From positions 5,150,133-5,214,132 of the forward strand of contig CM076671.1 of the NCBI GenBank assembly GCA_038496675.1: 64,000 nucleotides of DNA. The letters run 5' to 3'. The first letter of the stretch is position 1. Every line of letters starts with the position of its first letter. Below, one piece after another: positions 1 to 16,070 of this stretch. This DNA is from Rachycentron canadum. Lineage: Eukaryota; Chordata; Actinopteri; Carangiformes; Rachycentridae. A program made the position numbers and the translations under genes. Below the pieces are notes generated by a model. That model searched no databases. It saw only the letters and a program-made list of their open reading frames with translations, and was not told the origin of the DNA.

Positions 1-54
1 GTGGCTGTGGCTTCAGCAGATGTATCATGATGTATAACCTGACCTGCATCACAG

Positions 55-1469
55 ATCCCAGTGTACCGTGGCAGTGCAGTGCCCCTGGTGGCTGAAAAGC
101 TCCACGCTGGAGATTTTCATGGGAAGGACGGACTGGGCGATGTCCCTGATCCAGACGCTCCAGGTCTGGAGCTGCTGCAGAAGAGAAAAGCTGCACAGGC
201 CATGATCAAGATTGTCAATCAAAACCCTGGAGAGGTTGGTCATGTAGACCTCAAATATCACTATATCACACATCCTTATTTGACACTACACTGTATTAGC
301 AGGAAGTGGGTTTGATTAATTTGTCTGATTGTAACTCAGACCTACTCACCAATCACATATAAAAGATGTACCATACTTTATGAACTGTGCACAGGTGAGT
401 CTGGTTGCCACAGCACCCCTCACTAATGTGGCCATGGCTGTTAAACTGGATCCTTCCTTCCCCAAGAAGCTGAAAGGTCTCTACATCATGGGAGGAAACA
501 CTGAGTGTACGTCATCTGTTTTTGTATCAACTGAAAACAGTCACATTGTTTGATGCGGTACATCAAGGCAAATGTGTTTGATGTTTGTGTGTGTGTGCAG
601 CGAGAGGTAACACCACTGTGTGTGGAGAGTTTAACTTCGTAGCTGATCCTGAGGCTGCCTACATTGTGTTGGAGTGCTACACCTGCCCCACCTACATCGC
701 CACCTGGGAGTTCAGCTGCAGGAACAGCCTCCCGTGGGTCTGTAATTGATCTGGCACAGGACATAAAACCACAACAATGAACACAATTATCCATTGTGTA
801 TCCATCGCAACCAGAGTCACTAAGCACTGATTAAATAAGTTGCTTATTTTAGTGTTGTAGAAGAACACAACTCCCCTTGAATTGCCTCTTGTCTTGGTCT
901 TTTCCCCTTTAGTCTTTCTGTGACACTTGGCTGGCTCAAGACACAGAAAAGGCTCATTTCATGGAGAAGATTTCCTGCCACACCAGAAAGGTCCAAGAGT
1001 GTCCCGAGAGTATTATTTCAACATTAAACAATAATTCCTAATAGCTATCTCTCATGTGTGTTGTTAAATTGCTGTCACTGCAGATGGTTCAGACTGAGCG
1101 GTATCAGAAGGAGCTGGTGGGAAAACCAGGGTTTAACTCCTGTGACACCTACGCTTTGGCTGCAGCCATCAACGACTCTCTGGTGACAGAAAGCGAACAG
1201 GTGAAGATTTTGTAAAAACATGGTTAAAGTTAAATTGTTCTGCTTTCACCAACCAGAAGAGCTAAGGAGGCCAGACCTTTCAGTTTTGCACACAACTCCT
1301 TATATTTCTTGGCCAGGTTGCAGTGACAGTGGAGCTGGAGGGGAAATACACCCGAGGCATGATGGTGCTTGACTACATGGACCTACTGAAAAAGGAACAC
1401 AAGGCGGTCATCATGAAGAAAATTGACTTGGAGAAGTTCAAACAAATGTTGATGGATGCACTGAAATAA
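55..1469 (+). CDS. Inosine-uridine preferring nucleoside hydrolase-like protein, 3' part (copy A)
   Basis: Six exons join in frame: 55-234, 395-506, 601-737, 913-990, 1084-1200 and 1317-1469 (TAA), giving 258 residues. Positions 1-54 are intron ending in an acceptor, so the 5' exon(s), which in this family carry the metal-binding DVDTGVDD motif, lie outside the window. The protein shows family blocks such as HGKDGLGDVPDPDAP, a segment reading VATAPLTNVAMAV, EFNFVADPEAAYIVLE and, near the C-terminus, GMMVLDYMDLL. The family hydrolyses the N-glycosidic bond of ribonucleosides, releasing base and ribose; substrate preference cannot be read here. All internal splice sites are GT-AG and no stop interrupts the frame, so this copy appears functional. 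A decayed duplicate follows at 2939-4546. Family assignment is firm; orthology to a named gene is not claimed. Confidence 0.88.
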
Positions 1470-1623
1470 TATGAGCAACAGTGAATTGATTCAGTGTCTC
1501 TGTGATGTTGTGGTGTTTAATGGTACATGATTTATTATCATAAACGAGACAGGTTTTAGGCCCAAAGACCAACCTGAGAATTGGTGCTATTTCCTGAAAT
1601 ACTGAAAATATCCAAATTAGGCA

Positions 1624-1629
1624 AATAAA
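1624..1629 (+). promoter_or_regulatory. Polyadenylation signal of nucleoside hydrolase copy A
   Basis: Canonical AATAAA lies 155 bases after the TAA of copy A, the expected place for 3' end formation. No transcript evidence. Confidence 0.55.
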
Positions 1630-2938
1630 GGATACTATGTGCGATTGTAATGTAGCCTTGTCTGTCTTTGACAATATATATATATTTCTATGTTGCATGT
1701 TTTTTTCTTTTGCTAAGCTGGAAGGCAAAATCAAAATCATCTGTCTTCTGCTCATTGGTATGAAAGCCACCAAATCCTTCCAGATGGATCATGGGGTACA
1801 TGAGTTCATTAAGTAAAAATCTGCACTCAAGCTGCACGCAGATTCCTCTGCCATTGCTTATTTAGTTGCCCATTAATTGTTCATGTGCAAATCATTACTG
1901 TCATTTGGAGCCACATTCCTTTACTGATGCACACAATAGAAACATTGAAGGCTTTGGTAATAGAATTCAGCATTTATTCTGTTCGTCTTAACTCCATGAG
2001 AAAACCACAATCAGACCGAACCTTTCTGAGCCTATAAAGGTTGTGAAATGCCTCTGAGGTGGGAACTATTCCTGCTTCATTTGCATATGTTAACTATATA
2101 TGTGTCAGGCAGCTCTTCACCTTGGGACAGTCAACAGCCACCTCTCCACCCTAAGCAGTGAACACCAGTCAGGACCCACTCACCAGGTGAGATTGTTGCC
2201 CATAAAACTTGAAACCTGCAATTTCCATTATCTACAAGAAGGAAGGAATGTTTTACATGTGTAATTCTTATCAATGTTTGAAAATGCTTAAGTTTTTGAT
2301 TAATTAAAAAAAAATATTGCAAAACTGCCATGACATCTATTTCAAACCCACTGTGCAGTATTTTCATCCTATTTTCTATCCTCTACTTGAGATGCTATAC
2401 TTCTAAAAGATTGATCATTTATGTCCTGCTGCCAGATCATATACAGTCAGCTACAAAACTAAACTTCAATCTGCTCAAACCACCGAAAAAGGCATCTGGA
2501 GAATATTTTTTCCTGTTAGGATCAAAATTGTTGTGTGACAGTGAAGTGCAAGAACAAGCAGCCAGAATATAGAATAATAGCAAACTGTGCACATGAAAGG
2601 TAATTGTTTGCCTTCAGGGATCTCTAACAAGTTGTGACTGATAACTTTATTCATGCTGTCTGTCTACCACCAAGTTTTATCAAGAATATGGGCTCCAGTG
2701 TTGTGTAACATGTCAGAGCCTGCTCAGCTTCCATGTGGAATATGTTTTAGACTGCCAAATGTTGGTTGGTGTTTAGGGTGTGGCCTAGTACCACACTGTT
2801 AAAAATAATTGTCCCTGTGTTCACGAGCTCTTTGGTCTATTGGGAACGTTCTTCACTGTTGGTCCATCTGGAAATCTGATTATAACTCTTATTGACTTAT
2901 TCCTCTTCACATGCAAACTTTCTTATTGTTTCACACAG
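1630..2938. other. Spacer between the two nucleoside hydrolase copies
   Basis: No exon-like sequence is seen beyond short chance frames. A short AT run lies just upstream near 1676. The region should contain the promoter and any 5' exon of the second copy, but none is recognisable. A polypyrimidine-rich acceptor at 2937-2938 opens the first recognisable exon of copy B. Confidence 0.5.
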
Positions 2939-4546
2939 GATGTAAAAGAAGTTGATCATTGATGTGGACACGGGAGTGGATGATGGTCAGGCCATCATGA
3001 TGGCCCTTGCGGCCCCCCATGTTGAGATTTTGGAGATCACTTGTTGCCACGGCAACACCCCCCTGGAGAACGTCCTCATGAACACGCTGCGTGTCCTGAA
3101 AGTCTGCAACAGGCTGGATGTAAGTTTATTGGAGCCCATTGTACATGGGTGTCAACAGTTTGCTTGGTTGGGATTGAGTTGTTGGACTCAGGGAGTCTAA
3201 TGGTTGGCTCTTCACCTTTGCCTGATGCTATATAACCTATCATACCCTACAGATCCCAGTGTATCGTGGCTATCCAAACTCCCTGCTGGCCCATGAACAA
3301 CATGCTGGAGATTACCATGGGAAGGATGGACAGGGTGATGTCCCTGATCCAGACGCTCCAGGTCTGGAGCTGCTGCAGAAGAGAAAAGCTGCGCAGGCCC
3401 TGGTCAAGATTGTCAAGCAAAACCCCGGAAAGGTGAGACAAACAATAAATGAAATGAAATTATTTCCATGGAAATACAGATTGATATCAAACACCACGCA
3501 CACAAACTATTTTCACCACAACAGCTCAAGGAGCATGATTACTTCATAATGGCTCTGCTCAAACTTATTGCTAATGTGGAGGAATTTGAGAGCGTGGCTT
3601 CTCTGCAACTCTGTGCAACCACCTGTGAAGAGCAGGAGGGAGTGGCTGGGGCAGACTGGTACTTTGAGTTGCCACAAGATAATCAACAATCAATACAAAA
3701 ACACTCCCACAGCACCAACAGTGAACATTTGGCAGAGAACAGTTCACACATATAGTCAATATAAGGGTTTTCAACATTACAAGATGAGAATAAATATGTT
3801 TTGCTCTGCTGCTGCCTGCAGGTGACTGTAGTGGCCATGGCCCTCCCTCACTAATCTGGCTGTCACAGTACAACTGGATCCTTCCTTCCTTAAGCAACTG
3901 AAGGCTCTCTTTCTCATGGGAGGAAACACTGACTGTAGGTTACCTGTTACCACATGTTTAATTCTCCCCCTGTGATTTTGATCTCTGTTGAATGATGAAT
4001 GAATGATGACTGTGTGTGTCTGTGTCTGTGTTTGTGTATGCAGCCAGATGTAACATCACTGTGTGTGGAGAGTTTAACTTTGTAGCTGAACCTGAGGTTT
4101 CCTATGTCGTGCTGGAACTCTTACAACCCCCCCCAAAAATCCCTGATCCCTGCTGGTTCAGTGCCAAACAATCCTCACATTTCAAATGTCTACCTGAATT
4201 ATTGTCTCTGCTGAAAGCTAAGTCAGCAGCACTATGAAAAGGAGATCAGAGGGAAATCGGTTCAATTCCTGTGACAGCTACGCCGTGGCAGCAGCTATCG
4301 ACAACACAGTTATAACAGAGAGCAACGAGCTTCCACCACTTCTTATCTGTTCAGAGCACATAACATTTTTGCTCTGATCACTTCCCTGGAACTCTGTTAT
4401 CACTCCCCAGGTTGCTGTGACAGTGGAGATAGGGAAACACATCCTAGGCATGATGGTGCTGCACTTACATGGACCTGCTGAACAAGAAACACAAGGCTTT
4501 CATCGTGAAGAAAATGGACTTGGAGAAGTTGATGATGCACTAAAGT
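2939..4546 (+). pseudogene. Nucleoside hydrolase pseudogene (copy B)
   Basis: Exon relics match copy A in order. 2939-3119 carries the start region and the IIDVDTGVDDGQ metal-binding motif; 3253-3432 is the same 180-nt length as exon 55-234; then 3822-3934, 4044 to about 4120, about 4228-4329 and 4411-4546. Lesions visible directly: the ATG at 2940 is followed at once by TAA (2943-2945); the 3822-3934 exon is 113 nt against 112 in copy A, an inserted base that brings a stop into frame; copy A's exon 913-990 has no counterpart and homology is lost after about 4120; the donor after 4329 reads cttcca instead of gt; the last exon has an extra base near 4467. A product would have to start at a non-ATG codon and could not run through. 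It arose by tandem duplication and is decaying. Confidence 0.9.
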
Positions 4547-4576
4547 AGTGGTCAAAGTCATGATCTGATTCATCAA

Positions 4577-4586
4577 AATAAATAAA
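4577..4586 (+). promoter_or_regulatory. Polyadenylation signal relic of copy B
   Basis: Overlapping AATAAA hexamers stand about 30 bases after the last coding relic of copy B, so the 3' end signal seems preserved although the reading frame is not. Confidence 0.45.
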
Positions 4587-4589
4587 AGT

Positions 4590-5700
4590 TGCTTTTCTGA
4601 TTAAAACATCAACAGTGGTTCACGCCCATTCGTTATGATGGAGAATAATCTTAATGCAGCAGAGTACAGCTTGATAGTTTCGACAATTGTGTGGTTTTGT
4701 GTAGTTTCCTGAAAATGTATGTATACAATGTCGACAGTGTCACACCACATATAAAACCAGTTTCACAAAGAAATGCTTTTCCCGTTTAGGTAAAGAAGAA
4801 CTTGACTGTCCTCACACCACAACTTCAGGACTGGAACACAAGCCAGACCTCCTCACCCAACTGACTGGTGGTAAGTCATGAAAACATCTTCACTCGACAA
4901 AATTAACATCAGTTGGTTATATTTCAGTTTCACTGGTTACGTGTGCTCTAGTTTGTGAGGCGAAAGAGCCTCACGAAGCAAGGTCAATCCAAACATGTAT
5001 TTGAAATTGAAAATAGTTGAGAAATGTTTAACACTGTTGTTTTGTTTGTTTAATGGGTAATTTATTGCCTCCTTCCCACTTTCCATGAGTGGATCAAGAG
5101 TTCCTACTGGATACAGGTCCTGTATGAAAAATTACAATGTGTTTTCATCATGTACTGATTGTTTTGGTTAGTAGAAAAAGTCGAAGGAGAACATCTGTTT
5201 GGAAAATTTGCTGGGAGAACATTTCAGGCACAACACAGTAAGCTCATTGTTGTTTTGTTCCTCTATCTCTGAACTGAACATGATGAAGCCTGACTCCAAA
5301 CAATGTATATCATTAACTTCTTTTAAACTATGTACTAATATAACAATATATACACTACACATAATGTAGATACGATGCACATAATGTATAAAGTGTACTG
5401 TCTACTGTCTCACAATGTCGTGTCTATTAGAGACAGAAAATGAAACCATTACAGATAGATACATTTTTTCAACAAGAGTTAATCACACTCAGTCATCTAT
5501 TACAGCAACCACAGTGCCACTGTGAGGCCTTAGCTTCATACTATCTGAAATTTCTTACTATCTTAAATTTAACTACCCTTAAATCCTTAAATCATAAAAA
5601 AAAACATGTAAGGCGAGTCTGTTTCTGGTGGGAGGATTAAACAGCACAGACAGAATCAGCAACAAGGAAGCAGGGCCATAATTTATTCATCTGGGAAGTA
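4590..5700. other. Intergenic, no gene seen
   Basis: AT-rich sequence between the pseudogene and the 3' end of unc50. Only short chance reading frames on both strands; no splice-flanked coding segment, repeat unit or RNA fold was recognised. Confidence 0.5.
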
Positions 5701-5730
5701 AAAATGCAGCAACTTAAGTTAATAAAACCC

Positions 5731-5736
5731 TTTATT
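5731..5736 (-). promoter_or_regulatory. unc50: unc50 polyadenylation signal
   Basis: TTTATT on the + strand is AATAAA on the - strand, about 520 bases after the unc50 stop codon. It is the best candidate for the 3' end of that transcript. Confidence 0.5.
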
Positions 5737-6255
5737 GAAAGTGCTTTGGAATGTACACTTTAAGAAAAAAGGGGGAAATGCAGCTAACATTCATTCAGTT
5801 TCCTTTCTTCTCTTCAACAAGCAGGATTTTCATTTTCTTTTTTTTATGAAAACTCAAAGAAACAAATTTGTCTTCTTCAGAAACACCCCCCTGTGTTTAT
5901 ATTACAACCTGCCAGAGAACTATTTACAAATCATACAAAAATAACAACAATAAAAGCTGTGTCTCACCCGTCCCCTTGTTTGTGCAACTAGTCCAATCAC
6001 ATCACTGTTTACTGACTTTGGAGCTCCAGCTCAACATAAGAGCCAAACAGAAAATCAAGTGAGAGTTGAGAAACAGTCAGTCAGTCGACTCAGAGGTCCA
6101 GGTTTACTGAGAGTCAACAATAGGCAGAGTCCCTTTCAACCAGATGTGACTGACAGCAGCTGGAAATGGATTTGATGTCACACAGGTGTGAGTTGAAAAC
6201 AGATTCTGAGTCAGCCTGGAGGCAACTAGTGTCCAGTCTCAGGGACATAGCAGTT

Positions 6256-7552
6256 CTACTGGACTCTGAACTTGTAAAACCAGCAGAGACCCCGAGTGAA
6301 ATTCCAGCCCAGAGACAAAGAGAGGATGTAGATGAGGCCGAGCAGAGCGAAGGGGTAGAGCAGCACCACCGTGTTCTTCAGGAAGGGTAGAGCTGCGAGG
6401 AGAACACAAGACGATGGTTTACAGAAGGTCAAAGGAAGTCAGAGGACATTTAACTCAGTATATTTAAATGTGAATGGTGCTTACCACTGTACCCTAAGAA
6501 GGTGATGTAGAGATAATAACCAATGGCAATCAGCCACAAAGTGTTCCCCACAAAGTATCCCAGGAACCAGTCTGAATTTATCACAACATCTAAAACACAC
6601 AAAACAACAAACTGGAAGTTCAATCACAACATCTGATAAACTAAAACAGAGTTCATTGTGCCATCTGATGTTGATTTAGTTTTTGTCTTAATGAAAGTAG
6701 AAGTAGTAGTAAAGTAGAACAGTGGACCAACAACAGGTTTCAAGACTTTTAAAACTGTAGTTAATACTAAAGTACTACTTACGGTTGATGAAGAAGAGCT
6801 GCAGAAAATGCAGTATGACTAGAAGTGGATAGAATGCATTGAGGTGAACATCAAATGCGTAGCCCCATTCTACATCGAAATTTCCACTGGGATGTTTGAG
6901 CAGGTACTTGTTGCTGATAATCCTGGAAGACCAAAGAAATAATAGTAATTACTTCTTCCAACTTATTTCACTTCATACAGTGAACTAGACAAACTTGCTA
7001 CTCACCACATGAGTGTTGATATTAACAGACCGACTCCTATGCAGTCTACAAAGACCACCCACAGCAGCAGCTTCAGAGTCTCCAGGACACCCATGTCCAG
7101 CACCAGACCAAAGCCTATTGTTGACACTGCAGATGGATACAAGGAGACAAGATCAGGATTTAACTGACAGCATTAAGTCCAATTCAAATTAACCACAATG
7201 CATCAGTTTTTGGTTAAATGTAATGAAATGATCAAGACTTGATTAAAGTGCTTCAGTGACACTGTCAGATGAACACACACTCACCACACAGCCAGATGCT
7301 GAGCAGAACCAGGAATGCTGGATCGTCCCTGGCCCACTGGTCCTTGGTCTGTTTCCTGTAGTGGAAGTTGCGGTAGACTCTCTGTGGTGACGTAAACAAG
7401 TAAAGCATCTGCCACAGTGCAAACTCAAAGTCCATCTGTCTGAAATGCAGCAGCCGCCGCAGGTATTTGTAGCGTTTGGCACCCGCAGTGTGGCGTGCAG
7501 CATCCCTGGTGCCAAGGGCACCGTTGTTGTGCAGTGACGTGGTCGGCAACAT
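6256..7552 (-). CDS. unc50: UNC50 homologue, inner nuclear/Golgi multi-pass membrane protein
   Basis: Five coding exons on the - strand: 7552-7285, 7126-7006, 6922-6783, 6589-6485 and 6392-6256 (TAG), totalling 771 nt and 256 aa; human UNC50 is about 259 aa. Hallmarks of the near-invariant family are present: RDAARHTAGAKRYKYLRRL, then RQMDFEFALWQMLYLFTSP and YRKQTKDQWARDDPAF near the N-terminus, followed by several hydrophobic segments (for example LLLWVVFVDCIGVGLLI) and a C-terminal stretch with LGWNFTRGLCWFYKF. UNC50 is a Golgi/nuclear-envelope protein known for supporting assembly or trafficking of nicotinic acetylcholine receptors (C. elegans unc-50) and for RNA binding in mammals. The start ATG lies 4 bases inside an exon whose acceptor is at 7557. 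A 5' UTR exon sits at about 8335-8440. Head to head with ndufs1. Confidence 0.96.
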
Positions 7553-7556
7553 GGTG

Positions 7557-8334
7557 CTGAAAATAAGATTCCAAGTGAAGTTCGAGGGAGTTCAAGAAAG
7601 GAGAAGAAAGACAGGTGGAAATGCTCGAATCATCCTCATGAAGTTTCACCCTTTGACCTTAAACAAAAGCTGACTGTCTTCAGGAATCTGTACGGTATAA
7701 AGCAGGTAAACCAATCAATCGAAGCCAAAAACACACTGTCTGATGTGACCTGTATCATTTTAAAACATAGTTGCGAAGAAGTGGCTTTTAGATTTTTGAT
7801 ATGTCAACTTGTTTCTGAGTAACAACAATAGCAAACTCAGCTTTACAGTGACTCAGAGCAAATATTCTGCTGTATTTATTGTAGCTTAGCCATCACGTAC
7901 TTATAAGACAAACAGTTATGTGTGTCCAAAATATGAAATACACCAATTGAATTTGTAATTCGTCTTTCCAATGGTTCTTGATCAGTCAACAATGACAACA
8001 CAGAAACAGAGGGTGCTGCTACAAATCCATGCTACATGTTGAATAAGAAATAAGATACACCAAAAGCCTAAATATAATTAAAAATTAATTCATATATAAA
8101 CCAATAACACAGGTTAGTTCCTGAGCAATCTCAGTTTTATCCACGGTAAATCCCTATATGTTTTATTTATTTCAGTTAGTTGACGCTAGCAACCTCAGTT
8201 AGCTTGTTGCTAACTAGTTTAATAAGATGAGAAGGCCTGATCAGTCTCATTTGTGACAGAAATGGCATAAACACAACTGGGACTGTTTGGAAGAAGATCA
8301 ACAACTTCATATTTTTCTTCTGGAGCGTATTTAC
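7557..8334 (-). other. unc50: unc50 5' UTR intron
   Basis: On the - strand the sequence reads a donor (GTAAATAC) at 8334 downward and a pyrimidine-rich acceptor ending TTTTCAG at 7557, just before the coding exon. No other feature was recognised inside. Confidence 0.55.
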
Positions 8335-8440
8335 CTGTTTTGTTGCACTCTTTCACAGGAGAAAACACCGACTCCTGCTCGTTTCTGCAACTGTTTATAG
8401 ATGCTTCCTGAACTGTCGCGAAAACGACCACGTCGCTAGT
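8335..8440 (-). other. unc50: Putative unc50 5' untranslated exon
   Basis: Inferred from the donor at 8334/8335 on the - strand. The upstream edge is approximate and set by the move into GC-richer sequence with CpGs and an ETS-like TTCCGG core near 8440-8446. Confidence 0.4.
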
Positions 8441-8990
8441 TCCGGTTGACGCCCAGTTCATCATGGGAAATGTAGTTGAAGCTGAAAGCCAAGCTGTCCT
8501 ACAGTGATGTAAAACATAGACTTATGTAAACCTGCAAAATTGTTTGCTACTGTCGTATTCGCACAGTAAGTGATATTTGGAGAAAACAATGCAGTAACAG
8601 ACACTTTGAATTGTTTTGATTTCACGTTTCCTGCAGCAAAAGATGAAATTTTATTTAATTTTTTAAAATTCTTTGTCATATGCGAAAAAGTCTTGCCATA
8701 TACAACATAAATACAGTAATATATATTCTGTAATTCAGATAGAAAAACACCTTTTAATGTTTTCCCATCTTGTTTATTCTTATTTGTACTAGCTTCTACA
8801 AAGTTTGGACATTATTATATATATATGTTCGCCCATTGTGTTACTTCTCTGTTGTAAATAAAAACTAAGGGGGAAAAAAGGGACGGCGTGACTTTTATTG
8901 TGATATCTGGGCTCCTTTATAAAACGGAAGTAGGACCGTACGTCATTTCCGCTAACAGCGCCATAGCTTTTTTGACTGGTTGTAAAACTC
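8390..8990. promoter_or_regulatory. Putative bidirectional promoter of unc50 and ndufs1
   Basis: The two divergent genes are separated here by roughly 500 bases between their inferred first exons. CpGs cluster at both ends (8410-8450 and 8925-9010). ETS-type GGAAGT/TTCCG cores appear near 8926-8950 and 8440-8446, typical of housekeeping and mitochondrial gene promoters. The centre is AT-rich. No TATA box is obvious. Boundaries are inferred, not measured. Confidence 0.45.
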
Positions 8991-9031
8991 ACATCACCGC
9001 TGTTCTGGTCAAGAAGGCCAAACAGCGAAAG
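8950..9031 (+). other. ndufs1: Putative ndufs1 5' untranslated exon
   Basis: A strong donor (AAAG/gtaaga) at 9031/9032 pairs with the acceptor ending at 10013 just before the ATG exon, giving a 982-base 5' UTR intron. The transcription start is not defined. Confidence 0.45.
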
Positions 9032-10015
9032 GTAAGAACGACAAACGCATTGTGCAGTGCTATACATTTAAAATGATGTGTTACTTAATTGTAAGACCAG
9101 TCGGAAATTATGTGTTTGACCTTATTACCCTTAACTACCCTCTGACAACAATGTACTGCCCGTGTCCTTGAGTAGTTCTCTGAGCTAACGCTGTTAGCCT
9201 GCAGCAAGGAGCCCTCAATGGAAGGTTGATGCTACTTTCAGCCATATAGCGTTGCGTGAAACCCTCAGGTTATTGTGCTATTATCTCGGTATGCTTTGCA
9301 AAATATGCCTATGTTATCTATGCGTTGTTTTCTCGAAACGTATGTGGTTGAGTGACAATAACACTTGGTGTTGTTGACAGTGATAGCTAGTGAGCTAAGT
9401 AGCACTAGCTGCCTTAACTCTGTTGGCTGTCACTGTGCTTCGGGTTTGTCAGCTGGACCTGCACAAGTTTAATCAGTCCTGTATAACAACCCTGCAGTAA
9501 CTCGCGCCTCTGGACAGCGTGTTCTTTTTTCTTATTTTAGATGACCCTGTTTATGGACAAGAAAATGAAAGTCCTCCAGATGTGAAAAGTTGAAGACCTC
9601 AATCCCTGAGATATTCATATATTATATATATATTATACCACACATACAGCACATTGATAATGTTTAATACACCTGAAATCCCCCAAAGTTTCTGTTGACA
9701 TCTGCTATCAGCTTTTTTGGCTTAAAAACGATTTAAAAAAATAAAATAATCGCAAGTATTTACAAATTTTGTAGCTAATTTACACATTCAATAGCCCTTG
9801 TCAAACAATAATAATTTCAAGCCGCTGTGTAGCAAAGCAAAAACTCTTAAGAACAGTCCCATGGACTGTTGGAAAGCAATTAAAGACATCTGAAGTTTGC
9901 TTGAGTTCTCCCCAAACAGTCCGATTGCAGATCTTCTAGTGGAGTTCGGTACATGGCATGTCTGAATATGGTTCGCTCATTAATTGGCTGTTTTCTCTCT
10001 GTTTTCCATTCAGTC

Positions 10016-14802
<4,787 letters not shown>

Positions 14803-14961
14803 GCTCCCAGTAACACCCACACAAAGAACACACTCTTCTCTGAAGAAACTCAGCCGTGCTCCTTAATTTAAAGTTGTCCTTGATGCTTGTTGTACACACT
14901 TAAATCGTTCTCAGTCCTGAGAATGAGCTTTGTTGAAAAAGTGAGAGACCGACAAAATATG

Positions 14962-14967
14962 AATAAA
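14962..14967 (+). promoter_or_regulatory. ndufs1: ndufs1 polyadenylation signal
   Basis: AATAAA 160 bases past the stop codon of ndufs1, the first canonical hexamer on that strand after the gene. Confidence 0.6.
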
Positions 14968-15718
14968 ATCTTACTTTACTATCTTTACTCCAGTTTAATG
15001 GTTTTCTGTCATTGTGTTATCCTCTTACATCAGTGTTTATCCTCGCAGTGAAGACTTCCACTGCTCTGAACAGGAACTTTCTGCAGGGATAGCAAAAATG
15101 ATTTTAAAAACCATTTTTCAGTCACAAGTTGATTTTATTCAATGTCATTTCTGAGAAGCAGAGCAGTGCGTAATTATTATCCTGACATGACCCTTGCTCA
15201 CAATATAACTTTTTGTTTTAATCCACAGGTTGTGAACATGAGCTTCTGCCCCTCCAGCAGATGAGAAATATCTGCTTTAAACTCTTATACCTCAAACTAT
15301 AAAAGACACTGACACGCATTTGCCAAATAATCCCAGATGAAATGTGGTCAGACCTGGCCTCCTGACACAGGAGGCCTGAAAGAGCTCAGATAATGTCAAG
15401 GCCACTGTGTGAGTCAGACACAGGATAAAAAAATACCCATCATTCTTCACAAACTGGTTTCCTTTTAAAGACTTGGGGTCCAGACACACCTACTAGTTTT
15501 GCTTTGGGTGCATCAAACAACAAACCCATTTTCAGTTCGCTTGACATTTTCAAACTGAACTCGGACCATTCAGATGCTCTCGGAGACTTAAAACCATTAG
15601 AGTGAGTTTATCTTTGTTTCAGGTTCCGTGGTGGGTGATTCTACTAAAAAGTGTGTTTATGGTTTCTTGAATGGATCTGGAAAAAGTCTACAGTCACACA
15701 CACACAGAGAGAGAGAGA

Positions 15719-15777
<59 letters not shown>

Positions 15778-16020
15778 CTCTAAGAGAAAAGGAGAGAAGA
15801 CAGTCGCTTCTCTTCACTGCCTGTCTGCTCAGTGTCTGAGAGCAGCAAGTTCATTATTTCACTGCTCTTTATATCTGGAGTTTATTTCTACTTAAAGGTC
15901 AGTATTGTTGCAGCTGTACTTCCGATGTGTAAATTAATGGCTCAATAGCTCCATATACATTTATAAGAAAATATGTTGTGACTTAAAGTTGATCTGCCTC
16001 CTCCACTCATCTGTGTGTAG
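14968..16020. other. Intergenic region and upstream region of the Ras-like gene
   Basis: Contains the GA microsatellite described separately and an acceptor-like site ending at 16020 in front of the ATG exon of the Ras-like gene, so an upstream untranslated exon may lie here. No coding sequence was recognised; short frames through the GA run are artefacts of the repeat. Confidence 0.45.
15705..15776. repeat. (GA)n microsatellite
   Basis: About 70 bases of alternating GA with one interruption near 15718-15721, about 300 bases upstream of the Ras-like start codon. Confidence 0.97.
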
Positions 16021-16070
16021 GGTTTTCATGCGGGGACAAACAGTGGACTAACAGTGGACCCAGCAGGAAA

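Noticed and set aside
15651..15895. Two open frames rich in Arg-Glu upstream of the Ras-like gene
   Set aside because: They are translations of the GA microsatellite and have no other support.
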